Source of the DNA: Pyrinomonadaceae bacterium
Lineage (GTDB): Bacteria; Acidobacteriota; Blastocatellia; Pyrinomonadales; Pyrinomonadaceae
Length of the DNA stretch: 64,000 nt
Direction: 5' to 3'
NCBI GenBank assembly: GCA_014380365.1
Contig: JACMJZ010000032.1
Span: 168,860-232,859 of the forward strand
Positions 1-8,329 of this stretch are shown in pieces (the first letter of the stretch is position 1; the number at the start of each line of letters is the position of its first letter). Under the pieces are notes generated by a model. That model did not search any database. It saw only the letters and a list, made by a program, of their open reading frames with translations, and was not told where the DNA came from. A program made the translations under genes and the position numbers.

Positions 1-677
1 TTTGTTTTCTCCCTTTCCGCCTTCTTATCATTAATCTGTTGGAATCTCTCGTTAATTGTAAGCTCTTTATCTGCCTGATCTCTGAGCCAACCATGCAGTT
101 CTTTTGTTTGAACTGCAATATTGTTCATTGGCCCGGCGAAGTACATTAAAGCTGACTTGGCTTCGTGAACCATTAGAGCATCAGCTATGTGATTTCTAAT
201 TTGCAAGAGATGGTTTGCGGGTTCTGGGTCGAGGAAGGCTGAATATCTCGCAATTAGAGCGTCTATTTTGTCTCGAACCGACCTAAGTTTATCGTTAGCT
301 GGTATCGGCAAAATCGCCTCGTATTCGTAGGCGTCATCTCCCATGCGCTCGTATTCCTTTTCGAGCTTTTGTTCCAGGCCGGAAGTTATCCTATTGAGTT
401 CTCCTGCTCTTAACTCCCTAAAGACATAGCCATCAGTGTCACCGAACTGCAGGAGATTCTTGTGAGAGTCAGTCGAGTATTCCTGTGGGAGAATTTGTGA
501 CGTGAGATCATTAGTTAGATCCGTAAGGTCCGCCCAAAGTACCCGCCTTGCAGGTAGGCTGCGTTTTCGCTCCCTACGAGCAATCATCCAGTTTACAAAA
601 AAGACTGTAACCAAGATACCGATGGCTTCCTGAATTAAGCCGATCAGAAAACTGCCATTCAATAATAGTTGCCTCAT
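1..677 (-). CDS. Hypothetical membrane-anchored protein, C-terminus beyond the window
   Basis: The frame opens at an ATG at 677 and stays open to base 1, giving at least 225 residues; the stop codon lies outside the window. A very strong ribosome binding site (AGGAGGAGGG on the minus strand, 690 to 681) sits just upstream and fixes the start. Residues about 4-30 are one hydrophobic segment followed by a basic stretch (ARRERKR), so the protein is probably anchored in the membrane with the remainder in the cytoplasm. The rest is charged, rich in Glu, Lys and Arg, and looks helical. I do not recognise the family and offer no function. Confidence 0.75.
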   Translation of the reverse strand, partial: MRQLLLNGSFLIGLIQEAIGILVTVFFVNWMIARRERKRSLPARRVLWADLTDLTNDLTSQILPQEYSTDSHKNLLQFGDTDGYVFRELRAGELNRITSGLEQKLEKEYERMGDDAYEYEAILPIPANDKLRSVRDKIDALIARYSAFLDPEPANHLLQIRNHIADALMVHEAKSALMYFAGPMNNIAVQTKELHGWLRDQADKELTINERFQQINDKKAEREKT

Positions 678-810
678 ACTCCCTCCTCCTTAAATTTACG
701 GATCTGAAAGAACAGTTAGAACCGCATCCAGGCCAGGAAACCTACACTAGGCGCAAGAAGCGAAGGACCCTCGCTCTCATTGGGTTCGACTGGTTGCAAT
801 CAAGCACAAT

Positions 811-1062
811 CTTCGAGCTGCCACGTGCGAACTGCCGCCTGCCATTAGCAGGGGAACACCCGTCGCTGTGAAAGTAGCACCCGCCACGAGTGGTGCAGAC
901 CCCGCCGCTGTCAAACTGGCGCCCGCCATGTGCAAGGAACCACATCCGGTTGGTAAAACCAGTACGCGCCACGTGCGGGGAAGCACCCGCCGTTGTCAAA
1001 CTAGCACCCGCTACGTGCGGAGTAGCGCCCGACACGTGCAGGATGGAGCCCGCCAAATGCGA
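811..1062. repeat. Degenerate 21-bp tandem repeat array, about 12 units
   Basis: Cutting the sequence every 21 bases from 811 gives units at 811, 832, 853, 874, 895, 916, 937, 958, 979, 1000, 1021 and 1042 that all align on a core close to CACCCGCCACGTGC. From 853 to about 1000 the units mostly alternate between a CACGTGCGG-like and a GTTGTCAAA-like ending, suggesting a 42-bp higher-order unit. Because 21 is a multiple of three, several frames stay open on both strands and read as 7-residue repeats. I see no ribosome binding site that would make any of them a gene, so I read this as a non-coding minisatellite. Confidence 0.75.
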
Positions 1063-1082
1063 ACCCGCGGAGCGGGTGGGGA

Positions 1083-1295
1083 GCATAAAGCTTGGGTGGA
1101 GCGTAGCGGAACCCCAGGATCACGATGTTAGAGAGACCGAGCGCGCGAAGCGTGCGACAGAGCGGGGGAGGCAGACCGTCGAAGAAGCGGCTGACGCCCA
1201 CTTCGTGGGCTCACATCTTGGACGGCATTGGATCCCGGGGTTGCGTTGCGCTTCACCCCGGGCTTTATGCTGTCGCCCACTTGGTGGGCTCGCGT
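1083..1295. repeat. Palindromic intergenic element (family H)
   Basis: The segment 1083-1118 (gcataaagc...ccccagg) is an imperfect inverted copy of 1234-1270 (cccgggg...ctttatgc). Between and beyond these lie short hairpins of the form gcccacttcgtgggc at about 1196 and a near copy at about 1276. Similar text occurs at 18780-18850. No transposase or reading frame is associated. It occupies the gene-free stretch between the 21-bp array and the small gene ending at 1331. Confidence 0.6.
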
Positions 1296-1330
1296 CCAAC
1301 TCGCACTGCGATCCAGCGACATCGACGAAA

Positions 1331-1630
1331 TCAGTGGCAGCCTTCATCTTCAAGGTCAATGGGTAGGTGTTCTACTGTTTTGGCCGTTTCCGGTTCCTCA
1401 ATGTCGTCGCACATGTGCATGATACTGTCCCATTCCGCAAGCTCGGCTGGGCGGTCGCGAAAGGTCTCGCGGACGATGGGGTCCAGTTGCTCCACGATCC
1501 TCATCCCATCCTCGATAAGCTCTACGATTTTTGGGTCTGTCGGCTCCTTGGGGCTGGTCGGCTTTTTGTTCAGCCGGGCGATCTCCTTAAAGATGTTGTC
1601 AATTTTGGCGTAGGGATTGTCGTCTTGCAT
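1331..1630 (-). CDS. Small acidic hypothetical protein
   Basis: A 99-residue protein starting at the ATG at 1630, chosen over an upstream in-frame start at 1696 because AAAGGAG lies five bases ahead of it. It is soluble, highly charged and acidic (many Asp and Glu, with a Pro/Lys-rich segment near residue 25) and has no signal peptide or membrane segment. Two Cys and two His near the C-terminus do not form a recognisable metal site. I do not recognise a family. Good codon structure and the strong ribosome binding site argue that it is real. Confidence 0.55.
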   Translation of the reverse strand: MQDDNPYAKIDNIFKEIARLNKKPTSPKEPTDPKIVELIEDGMRIVEQLDPIVRETFRDRPAELAEWDSIMHMCDDIEEPETAKTVEHLPIDLEDEGCH

Positions 1631-1780
1631 GTTGACTCCTTTCGTGCTGACAGTGGGTCGACTTCGGGGCAGTAGCCCGACCGTAAAGGAGGGCATAAGG
1701 TAACCTCAACGCCTTCGACGCCCTGGCATGAGAGCCATGATATTGCACATCCGCTCCCTGCCGTTCTCGGCTCCCTCGCC

Positions 1781-3367
1781 TCAATGGCAAGGCATGGGAA
1801 CCATCCATACCGATCCGTTTACTGCTGCAGTAGGCGGCTTCGACAACACCGCCCAGAGAGTGTTGTGCACTGCCATCGTTCCTAACCCCAGGCCGCCTAC
1901 GTTAATGGGAGGTTGGATTACATATCCGGTTTCGTCGTCTATGGGGAGTTCGGTGCCTCGCTCCATGAGTCGAGCCCAATTCAAGCTCATGTCAACCACA
2001 CCTGAGGCACTGGAAAAGACTATGTGTAGAGCTCCATCCAGTTCTGTAAAGGCGAAGACGTTTTGATCATTTATGAACCTACCTGCCTTCAACATAGTTA
2101 TGGCATTCGACATGGAGAGGTTACTGGTTTGGGTATCGATATAACAAAGTGCCAGTCGAGCCTCCACCTTTCGCGTTTGCAACTGAACGCTCACCATCGC
2201 GCCATAGCAGAATAGACCGTTGAAAACCCCCAGAGCACTGGTCGGTCCGGTAAAGTCGTCCACTATATCCGGACCAGTCGTCCATCGACTGCCATCAAAC
2301 TCAGAGAAATGGAGACGGTGGTCTGAAGTTCGGTATGCCAGCCCCAGTTTGTCTGCAGTAGTTGCCATCCCAGGGTTGCTATTGCCCGCAATGAATCCGC
2401 CGGAGTTCGTCCGGTCAACCCACTGCCCGAGACGGTTCGCACCATCCAGAGCCAGGCTATACCATTTCAGAGTGTTACGACTTTGACAAACCAGATGAAG
2501 TTCATCATTAAAAGATGCCATTGCTATCTGATCCATGCTCGCGTTAACGATTGGGATGAGCTTCTGGTCCTCCCAGTTTTTGCCGTTAAACGTAGCAAAG
2601 CCTATTGTGCAGGAGTTTGGATTTGAGGGCATTGGTGTCTGATTCATGTAAGCAACCCACAGAAATCCCCGATACTCTGCCACTGCTATTGGCCCATCAC
2701 ACTTCTCTATCACATCGATACGCACCGGCGCCTGAGGTTGTGGAAGTGGCGGTTGGTCAGGCTCGCCTTTGACCCAACAATCCTTCATCGCCGGCCCAAT
2801 CGGGCCGTTGCCATATTCGCGGACAGACTCCCCAAACAACTCAGCCAGATCAATCTTCTTCGATTGTTTGCGACCCCAAAGTCCGGGGTACTTAAGCCAG
2901 TCTGAATCGAATGCGCCGGGCGTAATATTGACTATTGCCCCTGCGGTGTTCCATGCAGTTCCTTTGTCTGTTTTGTCGTTCCCAAACCCGCCATGTCGAG
3001 TTGTCGTGCCGGTGTAAGGATAAGCCGCGTGCGACTGCAGGGCGCTGTAAACGATGGGCCGGCCATCTCCATCAAGTTTGTACCCATTGCGACTTCCGTC
3101 CGTGAGTTGCATATACCAACGGCCCTTTTCGTGGGCCGCATAATAAATGCCCAGTATGCTGTTTCTGTCTGCGCTTAAGCGTACCGTGACATGCTCCCAG
3201 TCTCCCTGGTGAATAAAAAATCCTTCTGCCTTCCTGACGGCATCAATTGCGGCCGAGATTGTTGCTACGATCGCCGCTCCTGCTACGACAGAACCTGCCA
3301 GGAAAGTAAAAGGGTTAATGGTGACGAGTAGCGCCACCGCCAGGCCTGATCCCAGGATTAACATCAT
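1781..3367 (-). CDS. Vps62-like protein, C-terminal half, with beta-propeller-like domain
   Basis: About 528 residues from an ATG at 3367; a GTG at 3385 is an alternative start. Residues 1-45 are strongly hydrophobic (two possible membrane helices). They are followed by the second half of a Vps62/DUF946-type domain (HQGDWEHVTVRL, then SHAAYPYTG and RHGG). From about residue 215 comes a repetitive beta-rich region resembling sialidase or lectin propellers (W, G and D repeats such as FNGKNWEDQ and FDGSRWTTG). The stop codon of the upstream frame (TAA, 3377-3375) runs into the ribosome binding site TAAGGA for this start, so the two frames look translationally coupled. The first half of the Vps62 domain is in that upstream frame. 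Bacterial roles of this family are unknown to me. Confidence 0.65.
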   Translation of the reverse strand: MMLILGSGLAVALLVTINPFTFLAGSVVAGAAIVATISAAIDAVRKAEGFFIHQGDWEHVTVRLSADRNSILGIYYAAHEKGRWYMQLTDGSRNGYKLDGDGRPIVYSALQSHAAYPYTGTTTRHGGFGNDKTDKGTAWNTAGAIVNITPGAFDSDWLKYPGLWGRKQSKKIDLAELFGESVREYGNGPIGPAMKDCWVKGEPDQPPLPQPQAPVRIDVIEKCDGPIAVAEYRGFLWVAYMNQTPMPSNPNSCTIGFATFNGKNWEDQKLIPIVNASMDQIAMASFNDELHLVCQSRNTLKWYSLALDGANRLGQWVDRTNSGGFIAGNSNPGMATTADKLGLAYRTSDHRLHFSEFDGSRWTTGPDIVDDFTGPTSALGVFNGLFCYGAMVSVQLQTRKVEARLALCYIDTQTSNLSMSNAITMLKAGRFINDQNVFAFTELDGALHIVFSSASGVVDMSLNWARLMERGTELPIDDETGYVIQPPINVGGLGLGTMAVHNTLWAVLSKPPTAAVNGSVWMVPMPCH

Positions 3368-3374
3368 TTTGTCC

Positions 3375-3737
3375 TTATCGAACACACTCCCGTTTGAAGG
3401 GATAGAAGAACCAGTATGTAAGATCGATAGCGGTCACGGGGTCGCCAAGAGAACGAACAAATCCGTAGACCGGTGCGTCCACTCCTTGCCCGCTGCGGGA
3501 TGTCTGGTCGATCATTTCCAACCGGTAATCTGATTGCGCGAGCCCCAGGGCGGAGATATTGGCACTAGCCGGATTCGATATGACGTTACCGGAAGCATCC
3601 ACAAGTTTGGTTCTTTGGAGGTACCACTCTGCAGAAGATGGGAGACTTGTCTCAGCAGAGTTAAGGTAAACAACCGGGGCGAACTTTTCTAACATTGCAT
3701 CCTGAGTAGATTTTGGCAAAACGCTACGTGATGACAT
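3375..3737 (-). CDS. Vps62-like protein, N-terminal half
   Basis: A 120-residue frame from an ATG at 3737 with GAGG upstream. Its sequence (KFAPVVYLN, LPSSAEWYLQ, LTYWFFYPF) matches the opening part of Vps62/DUF946-type domains, which normally continue without a break to the GDWEHV motif. Here the frame ends after YPFKRECVR, and GDWEHV appears in the next frame (1781-3367) after a hydrophobic insert. Either the family has been split into two coupled polypeptides, or a single-base indel (mutation or sequencing error) breaks one gene. The ribosome binding site overlapping the stop favours two real products, but read data would be needed to decide. Confidence 0.6.
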   Translation of the reverse strand: MSSRSVLPKSTQDAMLEKFAPVVYLNSAETSLPSSAEWYLQRTKLVDASGNVISNPASANISALGLAQSDYRLEMIDQTSRSGQGVDAPVYGFVRSLGDPVTAIDLTYWFFYPFKRECVR

Positions 3738-3825
3738 CTCTAACCTCGCTTTCTATTTCGCGTGAATCTCCTACGACGATGTGAGAGTCAGGCTGTTGAG
3801 TAAGGCTACCGAGTTTCAAAGCACT

Positions 3826-4119
3826 TTAGGACGGGGGAGTTTCATCTCTACAGCTTTGATGAGCATAAGGATTCTCCTTCATGGTTGAGGGTAATGATGT
3901 GAGCTGAGGCCGTGCTAAACCAAGCCGCCGGTTCCGGCCGGGCGCGAAAGTCACATTTCGCTGACCGATGTTGTTGTCGTTGGGAACAAGTCGCCAATCC
4001 TCAATAAACTCGGCAGCAGTAAAGTTGTCGACGTTGCTGGAGTCGCCAGCGGCCGAAACGATCATCATCACGCAGTCGTGGCCCCAGTAGTTGAATTGAG
4101 CACGGAGCGTTGGTAACAC
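3826..4119 (-). pseudogene. Protein-like fragment, possibly a gene remnant
   Basis: A 97-codon open frame with only a GTG start at 4119 and no ribosome binding site. The middle part (FIEDWRLVPNDNNIGQRNV) has the composition of a real extracellular beta-sandwich domain, whereas the C-terminal 30 residues look random. No ordinary start or signal peptide is present. The likeliest reading is the decayed tail of a larger secreted protein; a genuine small gene is less likely. It lies upstream of the Vps62-like pair on the same strand. Confidence 0.3.
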
Positions 4120-4325
4120 TAAGCCGTGTTAATAAGGAAAAGATCAGGGTGGCTGGTTCGGACTAGTTTGCGTTGAGATAGCTGTGTGGGAATCAGCCGA
4201 TAAAATTCATGGAAACAGGTTACGCGCGCAGAATATGAGCGTGCGGACGAAAAGTCAATGGATAACTAGCGCTCCCGCTCACGCGGTTTTTCGTCACGCA
4301 GTCGAGGAGAATTTGCGCGCGACAA

Positions 4326-5168
4326 TTACCGATATGCAGCGCAGCTTGATTGGTCGAGCCGGAAGACCATCGCGAGGGTAAGCCGATATCCCAGATAAAC
4401 GCTCATCTCGTTTACCTTGGACGTTTGATCGAAGCGGCTGTGGAGAATCTTCGCCCAATCGCTATTCATGCCATGAATCGTCACGGCAGGTATCTTCTTC
4501 TCCACAAAAGCCGACGAGTCTGAATCAGCTCCATCGATGCTGGCACGGCTGAATGGTATCTTCATCTCCTTAGCCAAATCCTCAGTAAACTGTCCCAACT
4601 TCTTGCTCGACATGTTATCTGCCACCTGGGGCGGGGCCAATCCTAAGCTGTCGATATTGATCATCGCGCAGTACTCCGCGGCCTGCTCCTTAGTTAACGC
4701 ACTTGTCATCGCTCTGGACCCGATCAGGCCCTTCTCCTCTTTGCCGAACGCGATGAGCACTAGCGTCTTCTTAAGAGTGATGTTCTTGAACGTTTTGTAC
4801 AGGTGCGACAAGGTGACGATCCCCGTCCAATTATCCAGCGCCCCACATCCCTCCGAAACCTTGTCGTAGTGGGCCCCGACCACGATCTTTTCGGAAGACG
4901 CTCCCTTAATGGTAACGAAAAGGTTATCCACACTCTTATACCTATCAATCGCTATCTCGCCGGGTGGGACGCCCGCCCGCTCAAAGAGGGCCCTGACGGC
5001 TGCAAGTCGTTCCTTGTCTTCACACGGCACCGTGGCGAAGTCCTCTTTTATCTGTTCGGGAGTTGAGATTTTAAAGCCGGGGTCTTGAGCGCTTGTCGGA
5101 ACCGCCAGTTGCGGAAAGACTAAAGCCAGAAGAATGGCTCCGACACGCAGGGCTGGAAGACATTGCAT
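4326..5168 (-). CDS. Secreted M28-family zinc aminopeptidase
   Basis: A signal peptide (hydrophobic residues about 7-25, then PTSAQD) is followed by an M28 catalytic domain. Visible metal ligands and catalytic residues are GAHYD, the Asp of ALDNWTG, the Glu pair in FGKEEKGLIGS, the Asp in NIDSLG and the His in LHSRFD. All five expected positions are present, so the enzyme should be an active co-catalytic zinc exopeptidase outside the cytoplasm. I chose the ATG at 5168 over a GTG at 5180 because GGAG lies 11 bases ahead of it. It follows the nucleoside hydrolase gene by 30 bases on the same strand, so both are probably one transcript of nutrient-scavenging enzymes. At about 280 residues it is a compact member of the family. 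Confidence 0.85.
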   Translation of the reverse strand: MQCLPALRVGAILLALVFPQLAVPTSAQDPGFKISTPEQIKEDFATVPCEDKERLAAVRALFERAGVPPGEIAIDRYKSVDNLFVTIKGASSEKIVVGAHYDKVSEGCGALDNWTGIVTLSHLYKTFKNITLKKTLVLIAFGKEEKGLIGSRAMTSALTKEQAAEYCAMINIDSLGLAPPQVADNMSSKKLGQFTEDLAKEMKIPFSRASIDGADSDSSAFVEKKIPAVTIHGMNSDWAKILHSRFDQTSKVNEMSVYLGYRLTLAMVFRLDQSSCAAYR

Positions 5169-5198
5169 TGTAGATTGCACTCCAAAAGTAGAAAAGAC

Positions 5199-6311
5199 CT
5201 AGTTGAATTTCTTGAGCAGCCGCCCGACCATCCACTGCTGGAAAGTCTTTCCTCCAGACGGTGGAGGCTTGAGCGAAACTGCGCAGTTAACCGAGATGGT
5301 GTTGGCCATTGGGTGAGGACGCTCAACCCAACGAAGTCCGAGCGTGTTCGTTAGCACCAGCTCCAGGTTCAACTTCTTGAAATTGCACCAACGGTCGCTG
5401 TAGGCGCAGGCCACGGTCAGCGGGTCGTGCAGGAATGCGGCATTACCCGTCGAAGTCACTTTGAACAGATTGGTTTGAATGGGTGTCCATTCATTTATGA
5501 TTTTGACCAAAGCCTGCAGGAAGGGATTCTTGCTTTTTGCCAGACTCTTTGCCAGTTCGGTCTTCCGGAGCCACGTCTTGAGAGTTACGTCAGCCGTCAC
5601 AAACCTGGCTGATTTTACTATCGAGTGGGGTTGTGCCAAATCATTGAGGACGTACAGCGCCGAGACGACGTCGCTGCCGAGATTGTAGTCAACGCCCTCG
5701 GGAACGAAGTTGGGTTTTCCGGTCTTCGGGTCTTTTCCGTACAGGGTCGGATTCAGGTGAATGCCCATGACGGTCATCCGCGGAATGGCAACCTTGCTGG
5801 CGTCCAGGCGTGGGTTGATCATGAGCTGGTACAGATTTGTCAGGGGACCAATCCCGATGTAGTCGGTGTGCTGACCGCTCAGGAGCTTCGATAGTTGTTG
5901 ACCTGCCTCATAGACTGCATAGCCCGCAGAAGTGGGCGGCTGCGTAGACGAGTCGGTCGAATTCGTTGGAGAGTTTGGGTCCAGCACTCCTTCGTTTCCA
6001 AACCAGTTGAAACGATATCCAGCTCCGAAGCCACTCAAATAACCTCCAAACGCTGAGGTTGGGAGTGAAGCTGAAAAACCGTACGGCACCGGCGGCGGTT
6101 CATCCCAGCCGGCATAGACGGGAGGGACATCAAAATCCTTGCCCAGGCTCGCCAGAAAAGTCTCGAGTGTCTGTTTTCGATAGATAGACTGTCTGCCCAC
6201 CGTCGTAAACGCCTGAACTTGGATTTCATCCGACGCCAGGGCCAGTGCGATGGCGATAGCGTCATCAGCGTCGGTTCCGAAGTCGGTATCGATAACTACT
6301 TTTCTCGGCAT
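5199..6311 (-). CDS. Inosine/uridine-preferring nucleoside hydrolase family protein
   Basis: Starts at the ATG at 6311, preceded by GAGGG, giving 370 residues; in-frame codons upstream (to 6371) look like untranslated leader. Residues 3-20 carry the calcium-binding signature of nucleoside N-ribohydrolases (DTDFGTDADDAIAIAL). The family cleaves the N-glycosidic bond of nucleosides to give ribose and a free base. Later segments GIGPLTNL and FLHDPLTVA match the conserved core and the C-terminal ligand Asp. A Ser/Thr/Pro/Gly-rich insert near residues 95-145 is unusual and may be a lid or linker. No signal peptide is visible from this start. The M28 peptidase gene follows at once on the same strand. 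Confidence 0.85.
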   Translation of the reverse strand: MPRKVVIDTDFGTDADDAIAIALALASDEIQVQAFTTVGRQSIYRKQTLETFLASLGKDFDVPPVYAGWDEPPPVPYGFSASLPTSAFGGYLSGFGAGYRFNWFGNEGVLDPNSPTNSTDSSTQPPTSAGYAVYEAGQQLSKLLSGQHTDYIGIGPLTNLYQLMINPRLDASKVAIPRMTVMGIHLNPTLYGKDPKTGKPNFVPEGVDYNLGSDVVSALYVLNDLAQPHSIVKSARFVTADVTLKTWLRKTELAKSLAKSKNPFLQALVKIINEWTPIQTNLFKVTSTGNAAFLHDPLTVACAYSDRWCNFKKLNLELVLTNTLGLRWVERPHPMANTISVNCAVSLKPPPSGGKTFQQWMVGRLLKKFN

Positions 6312-6627
6312 AGGTTTTTCCCTCTTGGCTGCAGGGCTGCTATTCAAAGGCCCCGGGCGACTGGTTGCCAAATCTGCCCAGGACTCGCCGGACGGGCCCT
6401 GAATTTCATGCGGAAAGACCTTGATTAATCGCTCGATTTATCCAGAGCGTTTTTAGCTGGGAAGTGGTTCAGTCAGGTTCACCGGGATAATAAGCGACGA
6501 GCCTGTTAATGATCTAGCTGTCAGGCATGCAACGGAACGCAAATATTCACGCGCACCGGGGCATCCTGCTGGCGCAACGTTGGAAGGTCATAGCCTGAAT
6601 TGAGGTGAGTCTGGCCGGAAAGGTCCA
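6312..6627. other. Gene-free stretch
   Basis: About 315 bases between the DUF3592 gene and the nucleoside hydrolase gene, both on the minus strand. I find no convincing gene, RNA or palindromic repeat. Presumably it holds the promoter of the nucleoside hydrolase operon near 6312-6420, but I cannot pick a clear -35/-10 pair. Confidence 0.5.
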
Positions 6628-7044
6628 TCAAACTGCTAAAACGCCCGTGAGGATCCCAACACCCACGAACAGGAACACCACACCCAATCCGCCAAATAGA
6701 AGGGTCAGTCCCCACAGTGTCATGAATGCGTCAATCTCGGCGGCCTGAGGCTGGTCAGGTTGATACCGCACCGCAACGGAATCGCCAATGCTTCTGGCCT
6801 GCGAGCTACTCCCCATCCCCGATTGGAACGTGATGTCGTTCCCCGAAGGCGTCTTGAACGTTACCCTGGGAAAGTAGCTGATCTCGTCCCCTCCACGATC
6901 TTCAGTCAGAGCGATGACGATTCCAACGGCGCTGGCTGAGTTCCGGAGAAAGGCACGCGTTCGAATGAACTGGCGTCCCGCCGCAACCAGCAGAGCCGCG
7001 CCGGCCAGCGTGAAGATACTGCTAACGACCGTAACCCAATCCAT
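6628..7044 (-). CDS. DUF3592-type small membrane protein
   Basis: A 138-residue protein starting at the ATG at 7044, where AGGAG lies six bases upstream. One membrane helix at each end (residues about 3-22 and 110-135) flanks a beta-rich central domain with FPRVTFKTPSG and VAVRYQPDQPQ, the pattern of DUF3592 proteins. The family function is unknown; the soluble part is expected outside the membrane or in the periplasm. It is followed downstream, on its own, by a gene-free stretch. Confidence 0.7.
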   Translation of the reverse strand: MDWVTVVSSIFTLAGAALLVAAGRQFIRTRAFLRNSASAVGIVIALTEDRGGDEISYFPRVTFKTPSGNDITFQSGMGSSSQARSIGDSVAVRYQPDQPQAAEIDAFMTLWGLTLLFGGLGVVFLFVGVGILTGVLAV

Positions 7045-7102
7045 AAGACTTCTCCTCGCGTTACAAGTAGCAAGGCCTGAATCGATGCGCAAAGCTGTGT
7101 GG

Positions 7103-7402
7103 TTAGGTGACTAATTCGCGGAGTGCTTGTTCTTCCTCGCCGGTGAGAAAAGGGAAGACAACGCCAAAGCCAATGCCTGCTTGATAGGATGTGACTTCGC
7201 CCCGCAGCAGCAGCGGTTCGCCGGACGGCAGCTGGATTTCCAGACCCACTAACTCGCCCACGTCTACCCGGCCGCCGGTATTAACAAAACAGCCACCCAG
7301 GCTTAAGTCATCGATTCTGGCTTCGCTGGTGCCCGAGAGACCATCCCAGCGGACCGGAAGATTCAGGGGGACACGTTCATCGCTGCGTCGCTCTTCAGTC
7401 AT
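7103..7402 (-). CDS. PilZ-domain protein
   Basis: A 99-residue single PilZ domain. The c-di-GMP-binding RxxxR motif is in RRSDER near the N-terminus, and the second motif D/NxSxxG is present as DDLSLGG around residue 31-37, so ligand binding is likely. Stand-alone PilZ proteins usually act as adaptor receptors that pass c-di-GMP levels to partner proteins. The gene sits nine bases downstream of the FkbM-like methyltransferase gene on the same strand, so they are probably co-transcribed. A second, two-domain PilZ protein is at 35839-36570. Confidence 0.85.
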   Translation of the reverse strand: MTEERRSDERVPLNLPVRWDGLSGTSEARIDDLSLGGCFVNTGGRVDVGELVGLEIQLPSGEPLLLRGEVTSYQAGIGFGVVFPFLTGEEEQALRELVT

Positions 7403-7411
7403 TTTGATTTC

Positions 7412-8269
7412 TCACAGTGTTTCCTTGCTGAATGGTTCCTTCGCCAGGTAGTAGTTTCCCTCGTCTCGCGCAAAAAACTTCCGGATAAACTGCATACCCT
7501 CTTCCGGACTCAACGTCTGCAACGCTTCCATGTCCAGGTTTCCCGCAAACCTCGTCTTGCGAGCCGGGCGATTCAAATACCCTTCGCGATAGGCGGTTTC
7601 CGCGTCTCGGAAATGCTGAGCGGCGAACTCTCTCGGCGCCAGGAAAGCATTGTTGTATTCCAGCTGCAGGATGCCGTAGCCATGTTCCTGGCAAAGATCC
7701 TCGAGAGCAGAGATCGAGTAGCCGAAGAAATGGTGACGCAGTTCAAAGGCCGGATCGAGTTTTACTACAAACCTGAGCGGCGGCGGTATGTTTTCGTTGA
7801 TCTCGGTAACCACCAATCCCGGCCGGAAGCGCGACAGAATTGCGTTAAGGACCCAGTAGTCGTTTCCATCAATGTCGAGGCTCAGTACGCCAAACTCTTT
7901 TTCGATACCTGAATCCTCAAGGATTTTACAGATGTTGTCTGGGGAAGCTAAAGATTGAAAGGCTTGCGCGCAGGAGAACCGCCGGTAGGCTCGGGACAGA
8001 AGCGCGTACTTCCCGGCATCAGCCTCAACGCCTAACACTTTCCAGTTTTCCAACACCAGCGCGTAACTGTTTGACCAGCGCACACCGTTTCCCGCACCAA
8101 TATCGACAACTGTCCGCGCGTAATGCTGCGGAAGTAGTTGGTCAATATACCTGCGGAGAATTTGCTGTTCATTCGCGTGGGAGTAGCGTCCGCGAAGGGA
8201 GTACCTAAACTTCTGCAGGCCCAGTTCAAGGATGCTGGCGTAGTCTTGAGCGGTTTTGGTCAGCTGCAT
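7412..8269 (-). CDS. FkbM-like SAM-dependent methyltransferase
   Basis: 285 residues from the ATG at 8269. The SAM-binding motif I is VVDIGAGNG, with the acidic residue of motif II in LGVEAD, and LSLDIDGNDYWV resembles FkbM-family methyltransferases that modify sugars or lipids. The frame runs 19 codons further upstream (to 8326), but those codons are simply a read-through of a palindromic repeat (8278-8326), so I reject that extension. No clear ribosome binding site precedes 8269; translation may be coupled to the preceding methyltransferase gene, which ends 60 bases upstream. The substrate cannot be told from sequence. Confidence 0.7.
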   Translation of the reverse strand: MQLTKTAQDYASILELGLQKFRYSLRGRYSHANEQQILRRYIDQLLPQHYARTVVDIGAGNGVRWSNSYALVLENWKVLGVEADAGKYALLSRAYRRFSCAQAFQSLASPDNICKILEDSGIEKEFGVLSLDIDGNDYWVLNAILSRFRPGLVVTEINENIPPPLRFVVKLDPAFELRHHFFGYSISALEDLCQEHGYGILQLEYNNAFLAPREFAAQHFRDAETAYREGYLNRPARKTRFAGNLDMEALQTLSPEEGMQFIRKFFARDEGNYYLAKEPFSKETL

Positions 8270-8277
8270 GATTTCGA

Positions 8278-8326
8278 GTGGCACGCGCATCTTGCGCGTG
8301 CGCCACGGGCGGGACGCCCGTGCCAC
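8278..8326. repeat. Palindromic repeat, family A
   Basis: Two adjacent hairpins: gcacgcgcatcttgcgcgtgc and cacgggcgggacgcccgtg. Further copies are at 15724-15772, 19592-19640 (inside egtB), 35017-35070 and 41945-41991. This copy fills the spacer between two co-directional methyltransferase genes, starting right after the stop of the upstream gene. It resembles REP/BIME elements of other bacteria. Confidence 0.8.
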
Positions 8327-8329
8327 TTC

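Noticed and set aside
811-1062. CRISPR array
   Set aside because: Units are 21 bases, adjoin directly without spacers and are degenerate; no cas genes.
742-1131. Several ORFs on both strands over the 21-bp array (about 66-114 codons) with 7-residue repeats
   Set aside because: The open frames follow from the 21-base period, no ribosome binding site is seen, and the sequence is not conserved protein-like. Treated as a repeat.
8270-8326. Longer N-terminus for the FkbM-like methyltransferase
   Set aside because: The extra codons are only palindrome sequence.
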